Assembly: GCA_016169945.1 (NCBI GenBank) | Contig: JADLSH010000256.1 | Coordinates: forward strand, 1,488,001-1,552,000 | DNA: 64,000 nt | Direction: 5' to 3' | Origin: Trachythela sp. YZ-2020 | Taxonomy: Eukaryota; Cnidaria; Anthozoa; Malacalcyonacea; Clavulariidae | Shown: positions 33,266-44,387 of the stretch, piece after piece | Position numbering within the stretch: position 1 is the first letter of the stretch | Layout of the letters: each line of letters starts with the position of its first letter | Notes under the pieces: model-generated | Told to the model about the DNA's origin: nothing | Databases searched by the model: none | What the model saw: only the letters and a program-made list of their open reading frames with translations | Made by a program: the position numbers and the translations under genes

Positions 33266-33837
33266 CAACGGTGTCAGGCTGCGATACTTTGTGCAAACAG
33301 CATGTTATTGCTGTATTGTTGCGATCCTCATTATGACTTCTGTTTTACTATACCAAGTTTACCTTTTTTTAAATTGCATGGGACGTGCTGTCATTTTAGC
33401 TTTATAAATAATCCGTCTGAGCGAAGGAATTGTGTTATTCACTTATTCCCAATAGCGAGGCTCTTCTTTCTAAGTTGGATGGCGTTAAATCTCCGTGTAT
33501 CATCAACGTGAAAACAAGCGCAGTATTTAAGGTTTGGTATACTACAATGAATTACAATTATCTTGTTATTTAGTCAAATTTCCGCTTTGTTGTTTTTATT
33601 CTTGTACTGTAATTTTATAAATACACTGTACAATATTATGGCGTAATATTTGTGTTTAATGCCTCTAGTAGTTAGATATTTTTCCATTTTCAGCTGTAAA
33701 ATATTGCCATATTTGTGTGTAAAATATATTTGTTCTAATAATAGTGACACACTTTTGCATTAGATTGCTAATTTTAGAGATTACAGTGTAGGTATAAAAT
33801 AATAAAATAAAAATTTTCTTGTTATGATTTTGTAGAA

Positions 33838-34312
33838 AGAGATCTACTTGAGTGGTTGGCTGGTCTTGAACCTGGTCAGGATGGATATGGTAATGAAGGT
33901 GATAGGGCAGAAAGTGGTGACCAGTTAAGTGATGAGGATGAAAGTGACGAGGACAAAATCACCCATGCTGTACCATTCAAGTGCATCGGTGCTGCTCATG
34001 AGAAAAACTACCAACATCATTTGGAACAGGCATACCTTGCAAGACATGGACAAGATAAACCAGTGAATGTAAGAATACGGCCAGAGCCATTGAATCCAAT
34101 GGACCCAAGTGCTTATTGCAATTGATCTAGACCATGGAACTGGATGGACACATGTTGGTTATATTGCTTCTGAACTATGCAAGTATTTGCACCCACTAAT
34201 TGCCGCAGGAGATATCTTAGAGGTCTATGTTCAGCATATCAAGTGTAGGGTTGACGTTTTTAAAATAGGATTTTATCCAAACATTTTCATAAAACGACGT
34301 GGTGAGTAGTAA
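33838..34312 (+). pseudogene. HIRAN-like domain exon with one-base frameshift
   Basis: After an acceptor (TTTGTAG) the frame reads RDLLEWLAGLEPGQ, an acidic linker, then PFKCIGAAHEKNYQHHLEQA and VNVRIRPEPLNPMDPSA. One extra T near 34107 shifts the frame, and the domain continues as IAIDLDHGTGWTHVGYIAS, LHPLIAAGDILEVYV and NIFIKRRGE before a donor GTGAGT. The PEPxNPxDxxAI...VGYI...L.PL pattern resembles HIRAN, a DNA-end-binding fold of HLTF/Rad5; this version is a multicopy cnidarian type. The first exon is not identified. Confidence 0.5.
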
Positions 34313-35184
34313 GGAAGAGCATGATTGTACGTTGACAAGTTGTTTGTGATATAATAGCAACTGACTATAGGTTTAGCAAGTTATAGAAATGCTGTTATTT
34401 CAATTGGCTAACTTTTTAGATATTTTTTCCAGCATTTTTAAACAAAAACTAGGTTAATCATAAGTGGGTGCAATTAAAACAATGTCTGTCATGCACACTC
34501 ATGCAATTAAGTACATAATTGTAACATGTGCTGTACTGAATTAATAAATAAATAGTTTATACATTCACTTGACCAACTTTGTGAGTAATTTTTCATTAAA
34601 ATTAATGCAACAATAAAACAAAAATATGTCTATTTATATACATATTGATCAAAGGTCCCACAATAACATGCTGCTGATACTTTGTGGTACATTACATGAG
34701 AATACCAAAAAACCCAGCATATAAGAACCACCATTTCTCAAACATTATCTGCATTAGTTGTGTAACAGCATTACAAAATACTGTTAAAAAAAGGCCAAGT
34801 GCATGGGCCTCCATGGATGGATGGTCAAATTAATGTACTGTATATACCTGTCCTTGTAACATTAAATAAAAATTAATTAAGATTCTTTAAAATACAGTTT
34901 TGCTCATCAATTTGGCCTGATTCTATATTTTGGGCGCAAACAGTATTGTAGCATAAATTGCTGGTGGTTCTTAGCTACAATGGTTCTTTTATGTAGGTCT
35001 TTACTGTACATTTTCTTATATTTACTCTGAATATGAACAACATTGCAACATGACTCTGTAGTATTTCGCATGCTACAAAATGGAACACTGCAGATGTACA
35101 CATACATTAACATATGTGTCTATGTACAGTATTCTATGGAGCAGGTGGTGGTGGTAACTGGTAAGCTCTCTGCCCGTTTGAAAT
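34313..35184. other. No gene seen
   Basis: AT-rich sequence with no ORF, repeat pair or structured RNA that I could support. Confidence 0.35.
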
Positions 35185-35921
35185 GAGGTCGGGAATCTTC
35201 GAGTTAAGCCCTTCGAGTTAAGCCCCTCGAGTTAAGCCCTTTTCGAGTTAAGCCCCGACCACGCCCTTTTTTGCCCCGACCACGCCCTTTTCCAAAAAGG
35301 GCTTAACTCGAAGAACGAAACATGATTTGGGTTATTCGAGTTAAGCCCCGGGGCTTAACTCGAAGTTTGACAAAATTGTTGTTGCTCGAGTTAAGCCCGA
35401 CTTTAAATATGTCAACGAGGCAATATTAAATTGTCAAATTTTCAATACAAAATAGCCAAAACACAGACATTTCTCCGAAAGAACGTATAAATCGCTAATG
35501 TAACACGACTATCAAAAACAATCACAACTATTATATCGTTAACACTATTTTAGGTTTTTCATACTTTTGGCGGTTCGTTTATCCACACCAGCACTTGTGG
35601 TGTCGTGGTCACCACGCTTGCCTTTCAAGCTGGGAGACCTGGGTTCAATCCTTGGTCGGACCTCTACTTATTGCACTCGTTGAGTCGTTGACATACTTCA
35701 AAAGTCGGGGCTTAACTCGAGCAACAACAATTTTGTCAAACTTCGAGTTAAGCCCCGGGGCTTAACTCGAATAACCCAAATCGTGTTTCGTTCTTCGAGT
35801 TAAGCCCTTTTTGGAAAAGGGCGTGGTCGGGGCAAAAAAGGGCGTGGTCGGGGCTTAACTCGAAAAGGGCTTAACTCGAGGGGCTTAACTCGAAGGGCTT
35901 AACTCGAAGATTCCCGACCTC
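35185..35921. mobile_element. MULE-type non-autonomous element built of a 14-bp motif
   Basis: Inverted repeats of about 220 bp (35185-35408, 35703-35921) start GAGGTCGGGAATCTTCGAGT, with 9-bp duplication GTTTGAAAT (35176-35184, 35922-35930). Each arm contains about eight copies of TTCGAGTTAAGCCC, direct and inverted, including the palindrome AAGCCCCGGGGCTT. Arms are almost identical, so the insertion is young or gene-converted. The core holds a tRNA-like sequence. Confidence 0.88.
35598..35665 (+). tRNA. tRNA-Glu(UUC)-like sequence, probably a pseudo-tRNA
   Basis: GTGTCGTGGTCACCACGC resembles an A-box region, CTTTCAA could be an anticodon loop with UUC, and GGTTCAATCC is a B box. The anticodon stem has a mismatch and the acceptor stem does not close well, so this is more likely a SINE-like or pseudo-tRNA core of the enclosing element than a working gene. 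Confidence 0.5.
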
Positions 35922-35930
35922 GTTTGAAAT

Positions 35931-36830
35931 GGGCTGTTCTGACACTTAGTTGACCACGCTGAGGGATCACTGCTCGATTTGCCACAAAACCCCCAGGATA
36001 TGCGTAGATGGTAGGTTGAATGATTGTAACGAACTGTCCTTGTATCTGTCATTATCCAGATTTAATGAGGATGCTTAATTCTTGCAGACAAAATCATTGA
36101 CAAAAATAGAATCCAGCCAAAATCACGAATCTCAAATCTATTAAAACAACAGCCAAACAATAAATTTCACTTATAAAATATTGTTACAGAAGTGCTTTAA
36201 TTATTTACATACTTTAAACAATATATACAATCCATAATGTATCGAAACTTCTATAGTATATCAAATTTCTTTAGAAAAAAGCGAGTAATAGCAGTTCATT
36301 ATCGATCTGAGCGACAAGGCAGTATATTTTACAAAGGGCTATATTCAACGGTGAATATCTCGAAAACGGTTGCGGGACCGAGGGGGGCCGGCTGGATAGA
36401 ATTAAAGATTATACTTTTGTTTAACTAATCGTGAAAAAACATAGCGAAATCAAACCATGGAATTTGAGATTTTTGTCTTCAAAGATTGTTGACAGAAACG
36501 GCATTAAATTACATCGCGACGGCATAGCGCCTAAGTGAGAGGTCAAAATAAACTGGAAAATGACGCTTACCTTTCAAGATACCGTTCCAATGTGTAGATT
36601 GACTGTTGTAAAAGTAGTATCGCGTGAAATTTCCAAAAACATTTGCATAACAATATGAAAAAAATCGATATTTATGAACCGTATGTAAATTTTCGATGAC
36701 ACAAGCTTCATGCGAGCTTGTGGAAAATGGCGCAATCTGATTGGTCGAGATGTTCGCCCAGATTCGCCTAATAGGCTGTCCGACCTCCTCTGCCTCTAGA
36801 TTGAGCGCTAAATAGTTCATCGCCTTGATG
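35931..36830. other. No gene seen
   Basis: AT-rich with a GC-richer patch near 36365-36400. A GGTCGAGATGTTCG/CCAATCAG-type promoter-like box lies near 36740 (complement). No supported gene. Confidence 0.35.
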
Positions 36831-39122
36831 CAGCCTCGTACCCAGGCGCTTTTAAGGAAGAGAAAAAAATCGCGTTCAGCTAATTTATAGAGATCAGTGG
36901 CTGAGATTAGCGAGCGCGCGGGGGTGCTTGGGGAGGACGCGACGAGAGGGGGAAGCGCCTGGCAGAAAATGCAGATAAGTGAAGAATTTTGACCGAAATG
37001 TGAAGAATCCTTTCCATCGCTTGATTTGAGGTGCCTTTTCGTCAGTTTTTCTCCCTGGTGTGTTATCATTGATATCTGTATGGATGAAACAGACCATTCT
37101 TTTCCAGAAGCTCTAACTACAGGTATTTTTATGTATATATAATATATTTAATATTTTTGCAAAGCCTCTAGTGGTTAAAATTGTGTAAATATATGAAATG
37201 GTTGCACAGAATTGACGATTTTTCTTATTTGTGGTCACAAAACTAATTGGACCTTTGGTATGCTATATCCTTGCGAGATTGCTGTTTTTCATTCGTTCTA
37301 TTTTGCTATTTTCTTTAAGCAATTTGCATACTTTGTTGTCGTTTTTATATACAATAACAATTGAATGCTTGATCACAATCATCACGACATCACAGGCACA
37401 GTCTACGATTTTGGTAAATTTGTATCGCTAAAACAAGTTTCTTTTATATGCAGAATTTAGTTCAGACGATGAATTTAATACTTCCTTTCGACAACTTGAT
37501 GTTCAAGGTAAAATTTTACTATTATTTTTTATTATTATTTTATAATAATATAGTCATAGGCATTGTGTATTTTGTTATGTATTCATTTAAAAATCTGTCA
37601 GTGCTTCTTGATATTGACTGAAGTAGCATGGTTACCAAGAGCATCCGAAAATAACCAGTATATTCATGAGGTAGGGTCACATAACCTACCAACAGGCTAT
37701 ATTGCTACCAACTTGCCAAAGTGGCATGGATATTGTTTAAAATAGTTGTCGGGTTGATATGTATGTATATTAATCATATGACGTCTTTGTTGTTTTGACA
37801 TACAGTCACATTCGTAATGAATATTAAGGTAGGATGTCTTTACATGGCTTATGTAGAGAAAAACAATGACCTTTTGCAAAGGTAACCCTATCTCTAGCAT
37901 CACCCTAACACACAATAGACTATAGAGTTACTGGTTACCAGGGTAACCTTGTGATGTAAACAGCCCATGGGTCAAACAGTGTGCTTTGTGTTCTTTTTAG
38001 CTTACAATTCAGTCCCAGTGTGATGAGAGAAGGCATAAGTTGTCAACTGAGCTAGAACATGTTGCTGAGTATTGATGAAGAATCAAATATTTATGTGAAA
38101 CAGTCATTGTGATGGATTTGACATCCAACGAGAAGAACATTCTCACTCGAACAGTTAAAGCATGTTTTCCAGGTCCAACAAAACATAAATAAATGACTGA
38201 ATGTGAACAAATGTGTTGTATTTTGTAAAATTATTCTGTCTGCATGCCATTGTATAAATTTAATGTTTGTAGCATAATGCAATTAGGGTGTTTTATTTTG
38301 CTTTACAATAACAAACCTGAGAAAACTTAAAAATGGATATACAGTAATAAGCCCAGCAAATGACTTTCAATGTCTTGTTTGAATGTTATTTGCTGAACTT
38401 TTTTAGAGCCTGATAAAAATATCTTTCAGGGACCCTGGGGAAAGGGTAGCATGGCCCTGTCGGTCATTGAAATCCGAATGGGAAAGACAAAGCACAGAGT
38501 GCCCCCCATATAGGAGTAGCCCTAAAATGTTTTAAACATAGCATGAATTCATTACAATTTGAGTATGAGAAATGATCGATGGTCTATACGTACACTGCTG
38601 TCAAATCACAGCGTGTGTCGGTGTGTGTACAATTTTAATAGGTACTAATCTTTCTGTGAAAACAAATGGCAGAAAGCACATGCATGGAATAATTCAGTGA
38701 GCATAAAACAGAAATTCTGTTTTTAGAAGACCGAATTAATGATATTCAGATGGGAGTTGAGATTACAATTAGCCAGGACACTGGCAGGAAAGTACAATTT
38801 TAACTTATAACAATATTAAATGAAATTGAAAATTATCAATGTTTTATTATTTAATTAATACGTAAAAAATATATGAAAGTACACTAAAATGCTTTTTGTT
38901 TTCCAGAAAAAACTCTTCGCAGTGCATTCATCATTTGGACACAAAATATTTCCTGAACATACAACACTGCCGCCATCTTTAATACATTTTCTGCCAGGCG
39001 CTTCCTTCGTCGCGACCTCCCCAAGCACCCACGCGCGCTCGCTCAGCTTAGCCACTGATCTCTATAAATTAGCTGAACGCGATTTTTATTATTTTCCTTA
39101 AAAGCGCCTGGGTACGAGGCTG
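36831..39122. mobile_element. Long-TIR element, copy 2 (inverted relative to 3590-7235)
   Basis: Ends CAGCCTCGTACCCAGGCGCT and complement, inverted repeats about 140 bp, duplication GCCTTGATG at 36822-36830 and 39123-39131. Compared with copy 1 the interior is reversed, and the Harbinger insertion site is empty. Possible small exons on the plus strand: 37080-37122 (MDETDHSFPEALTT) and 37454-37507 (EFSSDDEFNTSFRQLDVQ) joined in phase; their function is unknown. Confidence 0.75.
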
Positions 39123-39287
39123 GCCTTGATGTATGACAGTAGAAAGAAACAGAGCCATACTTACCTAAGATTTTTTAAAAGATGTCGATCTTTTCGCATC
39201 CGTATACAAAATCTTGATCGAACACATGGAAAGAAACATGCATGCGTGCGCATACAAAATTTACCATATCTCGATCACTCCCCCTAA

Positions 39288-39420
39288 GGGGCCGACCATT
39301 AGATTTTTGAGGGGGGGTTGGAAGAATTTGGAAAAAAATATCTTACAGACTCAGAAACAAGGAAAAAAATTTTTTTACGCGGAAAGTTCGAAAAAAATAT
39401 ATCGTGCAGGAATGATGAGG
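39288..39420. repeat. Harbinger-type terminus, left member of a distant pair
   Basis: TAA then GGGGCCGACCATTAGATTTT and a G run. The complement, ATGGTCCGCCCC followed by TAA, ends at 50002. TAA duplications and GGGGC ends are Harbinger-like. Either two ends of one element of about 10.7 kb or two unrelated fragments. Confidence 0.45.
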
Positions 39421-39689
39421 TTAAAAAATCTTGCAAGTTGAAGTTTTTGTCTACTGAGCTGTATACATGAAAGTCCAACTTCAGTCTGAACTAAAAATAG
39501 CAAATGATATAGCCAATCTCATTGCCCAAGCTCTGAAGCTCATGAAGGCATTCTTGGCTGCCAGTTTCACCACCGCACGGCCAAATATTTTTATTTAACC
39601 GAAGAATGCCTTCAAATTCCGCAATGCAGGCTTCACTTTCTGAGCTAGAGTCGGACTTTCATGTGTACAGCTGGTTCAATAACAATACT

Positions 39690-40130
39690 CACGAGTGTCA
39701 AATGAAAAATATATCGAAGAAAAACAAAAACAAACAAATTCGTGAGAAAAATACTTTGGAATGGCTCATATACAAAATAGAACGGCTTTAAAAATATATC
39801 TAAGCTATATTTTTACTGCACATAACAATATAAATGAGGATAAAGCGAATAATTTACAAACTATAAGTATATAATCACTTGAGCCGCACGGAAAAAGTTT
39901 ACATGTATATTTCAACAGCGAGAAAAACGCTGCTTCGGGGAGAAAAAAAAGTGTATTTGTTATCGCTTACCTTGAAAAATGTCAATAATATATCCTTCTT
40001 GAAATTAATGATTTATTTTTTCATTAAATATTTTGAAATCAGGCTCAATAAACCGATTTTTGTTTCAAACTCAGCAGCTCTCGAGGAGCCATTTTTATTA
40101 TTTTTTCTGTCAGTAATCGCGCATGCGCAT
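39690..40130 (-). repeat. Third copy of the type 3 element body
   Basis: Reversed, it follows 26690-27080 in order: an ATGGCTCCTCGAGAGCTGC start, AACAAAAATCGGTTTATTGA, then CAAAGTATTTTTCTCACGAA and GACACTCG. The 5' inverted repeat and CCAAT box are lost. A large imperfect inverted repeat at about 39454-39680 (GTATACATGAAAGTCC, GAAGGCATTCTT and complements) lies where the hairpin would be. Confidence 0.6.
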
Positions 40131-40724
40131 AACTTAAAAAACCGTCCAACGTCCCAACCTCGTCCCCAGGGTCTTGGTGGTGACCGCGGTGAACGGACAA
40201 GACCCTGGACAACTTGGCAAAATGTCCAAGATTCTTGGACATTTATCGCATGCGCAATAGCGGCAACACATCTGTTGCTGACTGGAATCAGCGCCCGCAC
40301 TTACGGTTTTCTTGGTATTGTTCTTTTTTAAAAATGTTTTGTTATATTATTTATCTATTTCTCAAAGTTTGAACAAATTTTACGAAATCATATTTAATAA
40401 GTCGGTTGAATATACATGTCGGATCAATTGAAGTTAACGACCCCCCTATGCCAATGGGGTCGTATACTTCAATAACAAATATTCGGATTGAAGTATACGA
40501 CCCCCCTTGTAATTATATCGTTAAATTTACGGATTTTTGTGTCTGTTTCAAAGGAATTTTTATGACTTCTCTTTATTGTCTATGTCTCAGTTCATTGATT
40601 TTTTTGACCAGGAAACAATTCAAAAGACTTTCAACACGCGACCAATAATACGAGCTTGAGGTGTTTTGTTTTGCAATTTTGTCTCCGTGTTTTGATCGCA
40701 AACTGCATCTTGTAAATAGGGTTG

Positions 40725-41100
40725 GGATAAAACACGGATACGGATGGCACGGATACGGATGAGGGGATAAAACACGGATATGGGGATAAAACACGGATGG
40801 GGGGATAAAACACGGATGGGGGGATAAAACACGGATATGGGGATAAAACACGGATGAGAGGATAAAACACGGATGGGGGGATAAAACACGGATGAGGGGA
40901 TAAAACACGGATGGGGGGATAAAACACGGATGGGGGGATAAAACACGGATGGGGGGATAAAACACGGATGAGGGGATAAAACACGGATGGGGGGATAAAA
41001 CACGGATGAGGGGATAAAACACGGATGGGGGGATAAAACACGGATGAGGGGATAAAACACGGATTGCATGGGGGATAAAACATGGATGAGGGGGTAAAAC
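40725..41100. repeat. 19-bp minisatellite array, left arm
   Basis: About 19 units of ATAAAACACGGATGGGGGG or GATGAGGGG variants. Because 19 is not a multiple of three, all three frames of one strand read the same 19-residue cycle (HPCFIPSSVFYPPIRVLSP-like), which makes long overlapping open frames without coding meaning. Confidence 0.92.
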
Positions 41101-42309
41101 ATGGGAAGCGACATAACAAGGCTTCTCGTGTAGATTTCAAGGCGAATTTATAGTTTGATAACCACAAAAAGTACGCGTTGTCATTTATGGTTTTTTGTAT
41201 ACAGTTTAATATATACGACAAGATATTTGATATATTTGATACAAATCATAGCCAGAATAAGGTGATTTTGAATAAATGCCAAAACATGGGAAGTGTTGCA
41301 AAGGCTTCTCATGTGAAGTGTTAGTGCAAAGGCTTCTCATGACAAATGTTGCAAAGGCTTCTGATGACAAGTGTTGCAAATTAAAGGCTTCTCATGTTCT
41401 ACCTGACAGCTGTTTTGTTGCCCTTGGTTTAAACTGACGCGGTCGGCATTTATTGTCTGGTTACCAAAAATGCATTTAATAAATTTAAACAGTGCATTGA
41501 ATGTATCCATAATTTTTAGCTAAGATTTTAACATAAGTTTTGCTAACATTTGCATTGTAGTGCTGTTGAGTTATACGATCTATGGGTATAGACTTTATTA
41601 ACCTTGTCAAAGTATGTAGATAATCTGTAGATAATGCTTTCCAGTGCTGCGTTTTTCAAACGTATGTCTACACAAGAAAGTCTAAATCGAGTTAATGTTA
41701 TTTATGGAACAGCCGAACAGCCACATGAATGACTATCTATTTGTTCACGTATTTTATGGCTAAATAAAAATTAATTAGAAGAATTAAAGTTTTCCGTGTA
41801 TGTACGTACGTATGAAAAATGCAGTATTTGAGTGCAGCCTCAGTTGTAAAAAATAAAACGTTTCCATGTCTACAAGTTGAAATTTCCAGTAATTCATTAT
41901 TAATTTTGTTTTGACATTTATTTGATATTACATATTCACATATTGCAAACGTTAAAGTTATGTGAAAATTTATTATAAGAAAACATTTAACCCGGTAACA
42001 TAAATTAAATGACAAACGCGTACTTTTTGTGGTTATCAAACTATAAATTCGCCTTGAAATCTGTCGGCGTGTTATGGCGTAGATTATTATATTGTATATA
42101 TAAGCGTGGGAATACAACCCCATGAGAGTGTGGCAAGTTTAATTTTAAGGTTAACTAAAAAGTGTTATCCTTATACAAGCAAAATTCATGTTGCATTATA
42201 AAAATAATCTACCGCATAAACAGTGCCAGTGGAAACAAAGGCACTGCGTGTTAATTATAATCAGATCCGCGTAAATGGAAACTCCTCTGACAAGCAACAA
42301 ATCTCCATC

Positions 42310-42690
42310 GGTTATCCGGTATTTTATCCCCATTTCCGTGTTTTACCCCCTCATCCATGTTTTATCCCCCAATCCGTGTTTTATCCCATCATCCGTATAT
42401 TATCCCCCATCCGTGTTTTATCCCCTCATCCGTGTTTTATCCCCCCATCCGTGTTTTATCCCCCCATCCGTGTTTTATCCCCACATCCGTGTTTTATCCC
42501 CTCATCCGTGTTTTATCCCCCCATCCGTGTTTTATCCCCCCATCCGTGTTTTATCCCCCCATCCGTGTTTTATCCCCCCATCCGTGTTTTATCACCCCAT
42601 CCGTGTTTTATCCCCCCATCCGTGTTTTATCCCCACATCCGTGTTTTATCCCCTCATCCGTATCCGTGCAATCCGTATCCGTGTTTTATC
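42310..42690. repeat. 19-bp minisatellite array, right arm (inverted)
   Basis: Same unit as 40725-41100 on the opposite strand (CATCCGTGTTTTATCCCCC). The two arrays face each other across 1.2 kb and could form a long stem. Confidence 0.92.
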
Positions 42691-42794
42691 CCAACCCCTT
42701 GTAAATATCTGTTCGATGACTCATTGTTGGAAAGGCATTATAAAAGGCCTTAAAATGTTTGGCGAGCATACTGCAACAGTATTCCACCGACGAA

Positions 42795-42929
42795 ATGTCT
42801 CTCCACGACGAACTGCGAGAAGTAATCTTTGGCGACAATATGGAAGTGATGATAGATTTCCTGAAGCAAGGCGGTCTCATCGCAAGCCAGAAAACTTTAG
42901 GAACCACCAAATACATAAAAAGAAGCTAA
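42795..42929 (+). pseudogene. Short N-terminal peptide resembling Merlin/ISXO2-type transposases
   Basis: A 44-codon frame, MSLHDELREVIFGDNMEVMI and DFLKQGGLIASQKTL, then a stop. The layout (short helix, then FL..xGLI..xKTL ahead of a zinc ribbon) resembles the start of ISXO2/Merlin transposases, but no zinc ribbon or DDE region follows. Low similarity; a chance frame is possible. Confidence 0.35.
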
Positions 42930-43076
42930 ACGAAATTCTCGATATAAAAATCATGAATAAAAATCATGAATCATGATAAAAAGCTATTTTGGGGGGGTCG
43001 TATACTTCAATGGCCATTGAAGTATACGACTCCCTTGGGGCAGGGGGATCGTTAACTTCAATTGATCCTACATGTC

Positions 43077-44065
43077 CACCTTCGATTCTTCAAAATGCTT
43101 TGGTTTCTAAACTTTATTGATCGTATTTGCTGACATGTTAAGACGATGAACGATGTGCGTATTTATTTGGGCTTCAAACAAGACTGACAGTATTCTGTAT
43201 TCAAGTGTTGCAATTATATGATTGGAAACAGCTACCGAATTCTAATGGTCCCAGTAATAATGCATTCCAAGCCAGTATTTTATATTTTATAAAGGTAAGA
43301 TGACTTCAGTTCAGTTTTATTTTCCAGTTATTCTCCGAGTGTTTCAGTCCTTCATAAAGATTATAATATAGAGCAAGACTCGATCAGTGGTGTGTTCTAT
43401 ATTTTCTGAGCAAAATTTTATTCTGTTTTCCATATGCAGCACATTGCTATTTTCATTCTCTGTTTTGATGCATGCTTTGGAGTGATATCTGTTTCTGTTA
43501 TTCAAATACTGTAGTCACCACTCGCCACGTTAAATATGTTACAACAACAACTGTTGATAATTATATTTTTAAGGAATCAATGTGTAATGGAAGGTGACAT
43601 GCTGATCATCACAACCTCAATGCCCACAGTGCTAACGACCTATGTGATGTACTCTTATCATAGATTTGCCATTACCAGCTCATTCGCATACAGTCCAACC
43701 CCTCTAATATGGACAATATAGGAACACAGTAAAGTTTTTGCATTAGGTGTCCTTTTCATAGAGGGTTTTTTGAAATTTAATATATTTTACTTCTGGATAT
43801 TGAAAACTATCCATATTATAGAGAGGTGTCCATATTGGAGAGGTGCCCATAAGGATAGGCTAAGCTGTGTTCTTTCCTCCTGACTGCACATTCTGGGTAT
43901 GTGAATACTAGTAACCACATTATATGTTCCAAGAGCCATCAACAATTGAAAATAGTATGTAACTATATTATATATCTATTTAGAACAATTACAAGACTTA
44001 CAATATACAGAATAATACTCATTTTAACATGACAATGAAAGTAACAGGGATATGTGATGTAAATA
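43077..44065. other. No gene seen
   Basis: AT-rich; a degenerate direct repeat (TCCATATTATAGAGAGGTGT / TCCATATTGGAGAGGTG) at about 43810-43850. No supported gene. Confidence 0.35.
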
Positions 44066-44387
44066 CAGGGACGCCGGAGCGATAGTAGGGCAGGGGGGGG
44101 GCAATGCAAACGTAAGGGTAGTCGAGAAAATTTCGCTGTCACACCCTTTCGATTCAACTCATTTAATTGTTATTTCTATGTACAAATATAGATATAAAGA
44201 AGTACAGAATGAAAACAATAGCTCTCCATTATGTACTGATTGTCTAATACAGCTGTATTCTCTCTTCTTTGCCAGTATTATTATTGTTTCATTTATATTG
44301 TAAGGGCACTTTTTCCCCCCTTGCCCCCCTTAGGAAAGGGCAGGAGGGGTGCTTCGCCCCCCGCACCCCCCGTCTCCGGCATCCCTG
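44066..44387. mobile_element. hAT-type MITE (322 bp)
   Basis: Ends CAGGGACGCCGGAG and CTCCGGCATCCCTG with perfect 8-bp duplication TGTAAATA at 44058-44065 and 44388-44395. CAGGG ends as in the 667 and 29409 family, but different interior. Confidence 0.88.

Larger units (their letters stand above)
40421..43068. mobile_element. 2.65-kb element with inverted minisatellite arrays, possibly Merlin-derived
   Basis: Ends GGATCAATTGAAGTTAACGA and complement with 8-bp duplication TACATGTC (40413-40420, 43069-43076). Nested inside: GAAGTATACGACCCCCC palindromes at both ends, inverted 19-bp repeat arrays (about 40725-41100 and 42310-42690), then an inverted segment of about 60 bp (41125-41190 and 42010-42068). 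GG ends with 8-9 bp duplications and the peptide at 42795 suggest Merlin; this is tentative. Confidence 0.75.

Noticed and set aside
35598..35665. Functional tRNA-Glu gene
   Set aside because: Anticodon-stem mismatch, poor acceptor stem, and location inside a transposon core; kept only as a tRNA-like feature.
40573..42976. Long overlapping open frames with repeated FYP/VLSPHPCF peptides
   Set aside because: They are the three-frame reading of a 19-bp minisatellite on both arms; no codon bias, start context or splice structure.
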